Assembly: GCF_000515115.1 (NCBI RefSeq)
Contig: NZ_AZXF01000005.1
Location: forward strand, 186,001 to 250,000
Length of the DNA stretch: 64,000 nt
From: Nocardiopsis sp. CNT312
GTDB lineage: Bacteria; Actinomycetota; Actinomycetes; Streptosporangiales; Streptosporangiaceae
Reading direction: 5' to 3'
Shown here: positions 60,333 through 64,000 of the stretch, one piece after another
How positions within the stretch are numbered: position 1 is the first letter of the stretch
Layout of the letters: each line of letters begins with the position of its first letter
Notes under the pieces: model-generated
The model's database searches: none
What the model was told of the DNA's origin: nothing
What the model saw: the letters and a program-made list of their open reading frames with translations, nothing else
Translations under genes and position numbers: made by a program

Positions 60333-61127
60333 ATGACCGACCGCGCGTACGTGATCGCAGGATCGGAGGCCACCGGCGGCGCCGGTATCCAGGCCGATCT
60401 CAAGGCCTTCCAGGAACTGGGCGTCTACGGGATGGGGACGATCACGTGCATCGTCTCCTTCGATCCGAACAACGACTGGGGGCACCGCTTCGTCCCGATC
60501 GACCCGGGCGTCATCGCCGACCAGATCGAGGCGGCGACCTCCTGCCACGACGTGGACGTGGTGAAGATCGGCATGCTCGGCACGCCCGACACCATCGACG
60601 TGGTCGCCGGGGCGCTGGCCGCCCGGCGGTGGCGCCACGTGGTCCTCGACCCGGTCCTGATCTGCAAGGGCCAGGAGCCCGGTGCCGCCTTGGACACCGA
60701 CAAGGCGCTCACTGAGAAGGTTCTCCCCCTGGCCACGGTCATCACGCCCAACCACTTCGAGTCCAGGACGCTCTCGGGAATGGAGTCCATCGACACGGTC
60801 GAGGACCTCGTGGAGGCCGCCAGGCGCATCCACGCGCTCGGACCGCGACACGTCGTGGCCAAGGGCGGCGTGGAGCTGCCCGGACCGGACGCGGTGGACG
60901 TGTACTTCGACGGCGAGGAGGCCACCGTCCTGCGCTCACCGAAGATCGGCGAGGAGCGGGTGAGCGGCGCGGGCTGCACGTTCGCGGCAGCGATCACCGC
61001 GGAACTGGCCAAGGGCAGCGGTGTGGACGAGGCGGTGGCCAGAGCCAAGGAGATGGTTCACGCCGGCATCTCCGCGCGGCTGGTCACCCGCGCCCCGTTC
61101 GCCTCGGTGGTGCCTCTGGCCCCCTAA
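60333..61127 (+). CDS. Pyridoxal/hydroxymethylpyrimidine kinase (PdxK/ThiD family)
   Basis: 264 residues from ATG 60333, with CAGGAGG upstream; the open frame extends back but without a site. Ribokinase fold: VIAGSEATGGAGIQADLKAFQELGVYG, VVKIGMLGT, VLDPVLICKG, ITPNHFES and GAGCTFAAAI with the anion hole. GSEATGGAGIQAD is typical of the Bacillus PdxK type, so vitamin B6 salvage is favoured over thiamin synthesis. Confidence 0.88.
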   Translation: MTDRAYVIAGSEATGGAGIQADLKAFQELGVYGMGTITCIVSFDPNNDWGHRFVPIDPGVIADQIEAATSCHDVDVVKIGMLGTPDTIDVVAGALAARRWRHVVLDPVLICKGQEPGAALDTDKALTEKVLPLATVITPNHFESRTLSGMESIDTVEDLVEAARRIHALGPRHVVAKGGVELPGPDAVDVYFDGEEATVLRSPKIGEERVSGAGCTFAAAITAELAKGSGVDEAVARAKEMVHAGISARLVTRAPFASVVPLAP

Positions 61128-61750
61128 AGGTGCTGTCGCACCTCTCCCGGCTCCGCCCGCCACCGCCCGCAGAGGTGCCTGAGGGGGCGGCGGGCGCGCC
61201 CTCCCCCAGACCGTGTCGTCCAGCGGCAGCAGAAGCTTGCGCGGCGGGTCGGCGAGCTGTTCGCGCTCCTTCTCGCCGAGCCCGGCGAGGAGACCGCGCT
61301 GGTGGGCCACGGCCCGGTCGATGAGCTCCAGCCCCTCCGGTGCGAGGGTCGCCAGGGTCCGCCGCCGGTCGGCCGGGGCGGTCTCACGGATGACCGGCCC
61401 CCGCGGGAGCAGCCGGTCCACGCGGTGGGTCATCGCCGCCGAACCCGCCATCACCGTGCCGGCCCGTTCCTTGGGTGTCAGGGAGCAGGGCTCCCCGGAG
61501 CGGCGCAAGGTGGCCAGCACGTCGAACTCCCAGGCCTCCAGGTCCTCTTCGGCGAGGCCGCCCTCGACGGCGCGGCCGACCACCCGGGGCGCCCGGCTGA
61601 GCCGCCCGACGCCCCCCATCGAGGGCACGTCCGGATCGGGGCGCTGGCGTTCCCACTGGCTGAGGAGAAGTCCGCGGCCCGGCCCCGCCGAAGCGGCGTT
61701 GCGGCCACCGCTCCCCCCGGTGGGACGCCCCGGGTCCGACGGTCGGCATG
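61124..61750 (-). pseudogene. Degenerate MarR-family regulator
   Basis: One reverse frame encodes most of a MarR protein: LLLSQWERQRPDPDVPSMGG, EAWEFDVLATLRRSG, AAMTHRVDRLLPRG and ADRRRTLATLAPEGLELIDR. The frame has no start with a ribosome-binding site at the right place (internal GTG 61628 or ATG 61619 would lose the first helix). It runs on without a stop into the kinase gene. Recognition residues are partly altered (LTPKERAGTVMAGS). Probably a pseudogene, though a short protein from 61628 cannot be excluded. Confidence 0.55.
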
Positions 61751-61841
61751 AGCCGCTCCCCGGTGAAGCACTCCCGGCTCCAGCCGTGGGAGCGCTTCCA
61801 TGGACAATGGCAGGGCCACGGACACGAAGGGATGGAGCACC

Positions 61842-62762
61842 ATGGGTCTCAGGTTCGGACTGCTGGGTACGGGCTACTGGGCGCAGGAGACACAGGCCGC
61901 CGCCCTGGCCGAGCACCCCGAGGCGGTCCTCGCCGGGGTGTGGGGGCGCGACCCCGCCAAGGCCGCGGCGCTCGCCGAGCGCTACAGCACACGGGCCCAC
62001 GACGACGTCGACGCACTGCTGGCCGACGTGGACGCCGTGGCGATCGCCCTGCCGCCCCACATCCAGGGAAACCTGGCGCTGCGCGCGGCCCGGGCGGGCA
62101 AGCACCTGCTGCTGGACAAGCCGGTGTCCCTGTCCACCGCGGTCGCTGACGACCTGGTCCGGGAGGCGGACACACGGGGCCTGGCCTCGGTGGTCTTCTT
62201 CACCAACCGGTTCTCCGACGGCATCGACGCCTTCGTGCGCGGTGCCGCGGCCGAGGGCGGCTGGCACGGGGCCCGCGCGACGCTGTTCGGTTCGATCTTC
62301 CAACCGGGTAACCCCTTCGGCGCCTCCCCGTGGCGCAAGGAGAAGGGCGGCCTGTGGGACGTGGGACCGCACCTGTTGTCGGTCGTCGTGCCCGTGCTCG
62401 GTGAGGTGGAGGAGGTGACAGCGGTCCGGGGCCCCAGGGACACCGTGCACGCGCTCACCCGGCACCGCGGTGGTGCCGTCGGATCGCTTGCGATGACCCT
62501 GGACGCCCCGGACGACGCGCGGACCTTCGAGGTCGTCCTCCATGGGGAGCGGGGCTGGCGGTCCCTTCCCGACGGGGACCGCACTCCGGTCGAGGCGTTC
62601 GGGGTCGCGGTCGACCGCCTGCTGGACCAGGTCGCCCACGGCCCCGGCGACCCGTGCGACGTACGGTTCGGCCGGGACGTGGTCGCGGTGCTGGAGGCCG
62701 CGGAACGGTCCGTGCACACCGGCGGGGCCGTGCGCGTGGCCCCGCCGGTGCGCACGGCCTGA
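61842..62762 (+). CDS. Gfo/Idh/MocA-family oxidoreductase
   Basis: 306 residues from ATG 61842. Rossmann start GLRFGLLGTGYWAQETQAAAL; the EKP-type motif is KHLLLDKPVSLS, with the catalytic Lys; FGSIFQPGN and WDVGPHLLSVVVPVLGEVEEV mark the C-terminal sheet. NAD(P)-dependent oxidation or reduction of a sugar or inositol-like substrate; which one is not evident. It faces away from the MarR relic. Confidence 0.88.
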   Translation: MGLRFGLLGTGYWAQETQAAALAEHPEAVLAGVWGRDPAKAAALAERYSTRAHDDVDALLADVDAVAIALPPHIQGNLALRAARAGKHLLLDKPVSLSTAVADDLVREADTRGLASVVFFTNRFSDGIDAFVRGAAAEGGWHGARATLFGSIFQPGNPFGASPWRKEKGGLWDVGPHLLSVVVPVLGEVEEVTAVRGPRDTVHALTRHRGGAVGSLAMTLDAPDDARTFEVVLHGERGWRSLPDGDRTPVEAFGVAVDRLLDQVAHGPGDPCDVRFGRDVVAVLEAAERSVHTGGAVRVAPPVRTA

Positions 62763-62775
62763 ACCCGCGACCGAC

Positions 62776-63036
62776 TCAGGGCGTCTTGCCCTTCTTGGAG
62801 TACACGCCGTCGACCACGTACACGATGGCCGCTGCGACGAGTACCTGGACGATGACCACCCACCACCACGCGGACGAGATGAGGCTGGCGAGGAAGCCGC
62901 CGACGAAGGCGGCGACGATACCCAGCAGAAGGGTCAGCCAGATCGGCAGGTGCTGCTTGCCCGGGACGATGAGACGGCCCAGAGCTCCAATGATCAGACC
63001 GATGACGAGCGCACTGATGATTCCGGTGATCTCCAC
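62776..63036 (-). CDS. GlsB/YeaQ/YmgE-family membrane protein
   Basis: 86 residues from GTG 63036 with GGGAGG upstream. Three helices: ISALVIGLIIGALGRLIVPG, TLLLGIVAAFVGGFLASLI and VVIVQVLVAAAIVYVVDGVY. The GRLIVPG turn is the family mark. Associated with stress responses, but its molecular role is unknown. Confidence 0.88.
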   Translation of the reverse strand: MEITGIISALVIGLIIGALGRLIVPGKQHLPIWLTLLLGIVAAFVGGFLASLISSAWWWVVIVQVLVAAAIVYVVDGVYSKKGKTP

Positions 63037-63219
63037 GGGTTCCTCCCTACGATCGGCCTCTCTGCCTCGTTCCCGTGGTTCCCGGAACGGACACGGCCGA
63101 CACGCCACCCGGAGCCGACTCTTGATGAGTCCTTGGTGAACGGATGGCGGTGCGGGGCGGGCTCGGCCCCCCAGTCTGTGGCTGGTGCGAGGAGCGGCTC
63201 GGGCTGACGCCCCACACAC

Positions 63220-63702
63220 TCAGGTGTCGTCCATGGCCTCGCGCAGGTCGTGCAGGATGTCGATCACCATGGGCCGCAGCGACGGCCGGATGGCGTCGTA
63301 CATCCTGCGCTGCTTGGCCTCCAGGGCGCGGCGGCGCACGGCGAGGACCCGCTCCCCCTCCTCGGTGATCCCCACGACCGTGCTGCGCTCGTCGCGCGCG
63401 GACCGTCGGCGTGCCACCATGCCCTTGCGTTCGAGCTGTTGGATCATGCGTGTGGCGGAGGGTGAGGAGACGCCGACGCACCGGGCCACGGAGCCGACGC
63501 TCGGTTCGTCGAGTCCGCGCACGGCCTCCATGAGGAGCACCTGTGTGAGGGTGAGCTCCCCGTGGGACTGGCCGCTGCGGGTGCGTGCGTGTATCGCCGC
63601 GTTGATCAGCTCGGTCCACGCCCGCCGGAACTCCGTGAGCTCGACGTCGTGGGGAGGGGAGACCGGCGGCACCGCTCGGGGGTCGGTTGTCTCGTCAGGC
63701 AC
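63220..63702 (-). CDS. MarR-family transcriptional regulator
   Basis: 160 residues from GTG 63702 (GAGGA upstream); a longer ATG/MRGAHRV version from 63738 is less likely. Winged helix: LTLTQVLLMEAVRGLDEPSVGSVARCVGVSSPSATRMIQQLERKGMVARRRSARDERSTVVGITEEG, with a long dimerisation helix at each end. An AT-rich dyad lies upstream, and the mrpA-like gene is divergent, so it may control one or both. Confidence 0.9.
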   Translation of the reverse strand: MPDETTDPRAVPPVSPPHDVELTEFRRAWTELINAAIHARTRSGQSHGELTLTQVLLMEAVRGLDEPSVGSVARCVGVSSPSATRMIQQLERKGMVARRRSARDERSTVVGITEEGERVLAVRRRALEAKQRRMYDAIRPSLRPMVIDILHDLREAMDDT

Positions 63703-63772
63703 GAAACAATCCTCGCTGACTCGGTGTGCGCCGCGCACCGTGGCCGCGCGGCGATTTGACTGTTATGTAGTC

Positions 63773-63790
63773 TAGCTATTAAATAGCCTA
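63773..63790. promoter_or_regulatory. Dyad operator between marR and the antiporter gene
   Basis: GCTATT-A-AATAGC (63775-63787) extends to TAGCTATTAAATAGCCTA with one mismatch, inside a strongly AT-rich stretch of GC-rich DNA. Typical of MarR sites. Confidence 0.6.
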
Positions 63791-63928
63791 AGTAATTATT
63801 TTCGCGCCCCCCGCCGAGCCTTCAGCAGTGGCGCTCCGCACCCGGCCCACGCCGTGCGCAGGGCCCGTGCCAGGGACTCACGGCGCGCTCCGGCCACAGC
63901 CGTCACCGCCCCGTCGGGGAGGAGCGTC

Positions 63929-64000
63929 TTGACCATCGCCCTGATCGCACACTTCACCGCCGCGGCACTGGCACCCCTGCTCGTACGCCGATGGGGACGG
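63929..64000 (+). CDS. mrpA: Probable Na+/H+ antiporter subunit A (start only; cut by window)
   Basis: TTG 63929 follows GGGGAGGAG and opens a frame MTIALIAHFTAAALAPLLVRRWGR to the window edge. This matches the first helix of MrpA/MnhA proteins (AHAVAALLAPLLVRRWGR). Only 24 codons are visible, so the call rests on that short match and the ribosome-binding site. Confidence 0.6.
   Translation, partial: MTIALIAHFTAAALAPLLVRRWGR

Overview
The window is high-GC actinomycete chromosome. The gene order (a DUF2342 protease beside dacB and ppa; topA, tmk, holB), chaplins with SGNGSLLGGNQ motifs, and encoded GTG/TTG starts fit a Nocardiopsis-like member of the Streptosporangiales. That genus call is inference from protein style and synteny, not from a marker gene.

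Layout. 1-7.3 kb is core chromosome: a DUF2342 metalloprotease, a PBP4-type carboxypeptidase, pyrophosphatase, several small unknowns and an epsilon-like exonuclease. 7.5-14.3 kb is a 6.8 kb integrative element in tRNA-Thr(CGU), bounded by 110-bp direct repeats. It carries a KorSA-like GntR repressor, a Pif-like Nudix protein, a DUF2742-like protein, a DUF3631 ATPase, an excisionase and an integrase. Its left arm holds three arrays of short palindromic iterons, the first strikingly phased at about 12 bp. 14.4-23.3 kb returns to core genes: a TAP-like hydrolase, holB, an MFS-thymidylate kinase fusion and topA. 23.6-27.3 kb holds two unusual chaplins and a secreted protein. A dipeptidase-like M20 enzyme and tRNA-Leu(GAG) follow, with a worn remnant of a second element (att-like repeat plus DUF2637 fragment).

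29.7-37.5 kb is a metal cluster that looks zinc-controlled. A strong Zur-box-like site precedes an operon of methyltransferase, broken PLP enzyme, binding lipoprotein, FecCD permease, ATP-grasp ligase, MFS exporter and ABC ATPase. A His-rich protein and an ArsR regulator follow. The pattern suggests synthesis, export and re-uptake of a small metallophore, with synthesis probably disabled by the broken PLP gene.

38-53 kb begins with an IS3 relic and an MFS gene. It then holds a complete alginate-use locus: LacI regulator; ABC importer without its ATPase; SDR (DEHU reductase); two heparinase-fold lyases; a YesL-like membrane protein; a broken beta-helix protein; a PL7 alginate lyase; KDPG aldolase and KDG kinase. 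Together these take alginate oligomers through DEHU, KDG and KDPG to pyruvate and glyceraldehyde-3-phosphate.

53.5-64 kb is mixed accessory and core: an MFS relic, a MerR/Hsp20 pair, a TetR with a 46-bp palindrome, a CopB-type (CPH) P-type ATPase under a CsoR-like box, an amine oxidase, a pyridoxal kinase, a decayed MarR, a Gfo/Idh oxidoreductase, a GlsB-like membrane protein and a MarR. The window ends in the first codons of an mrpA-type antiporter gene.
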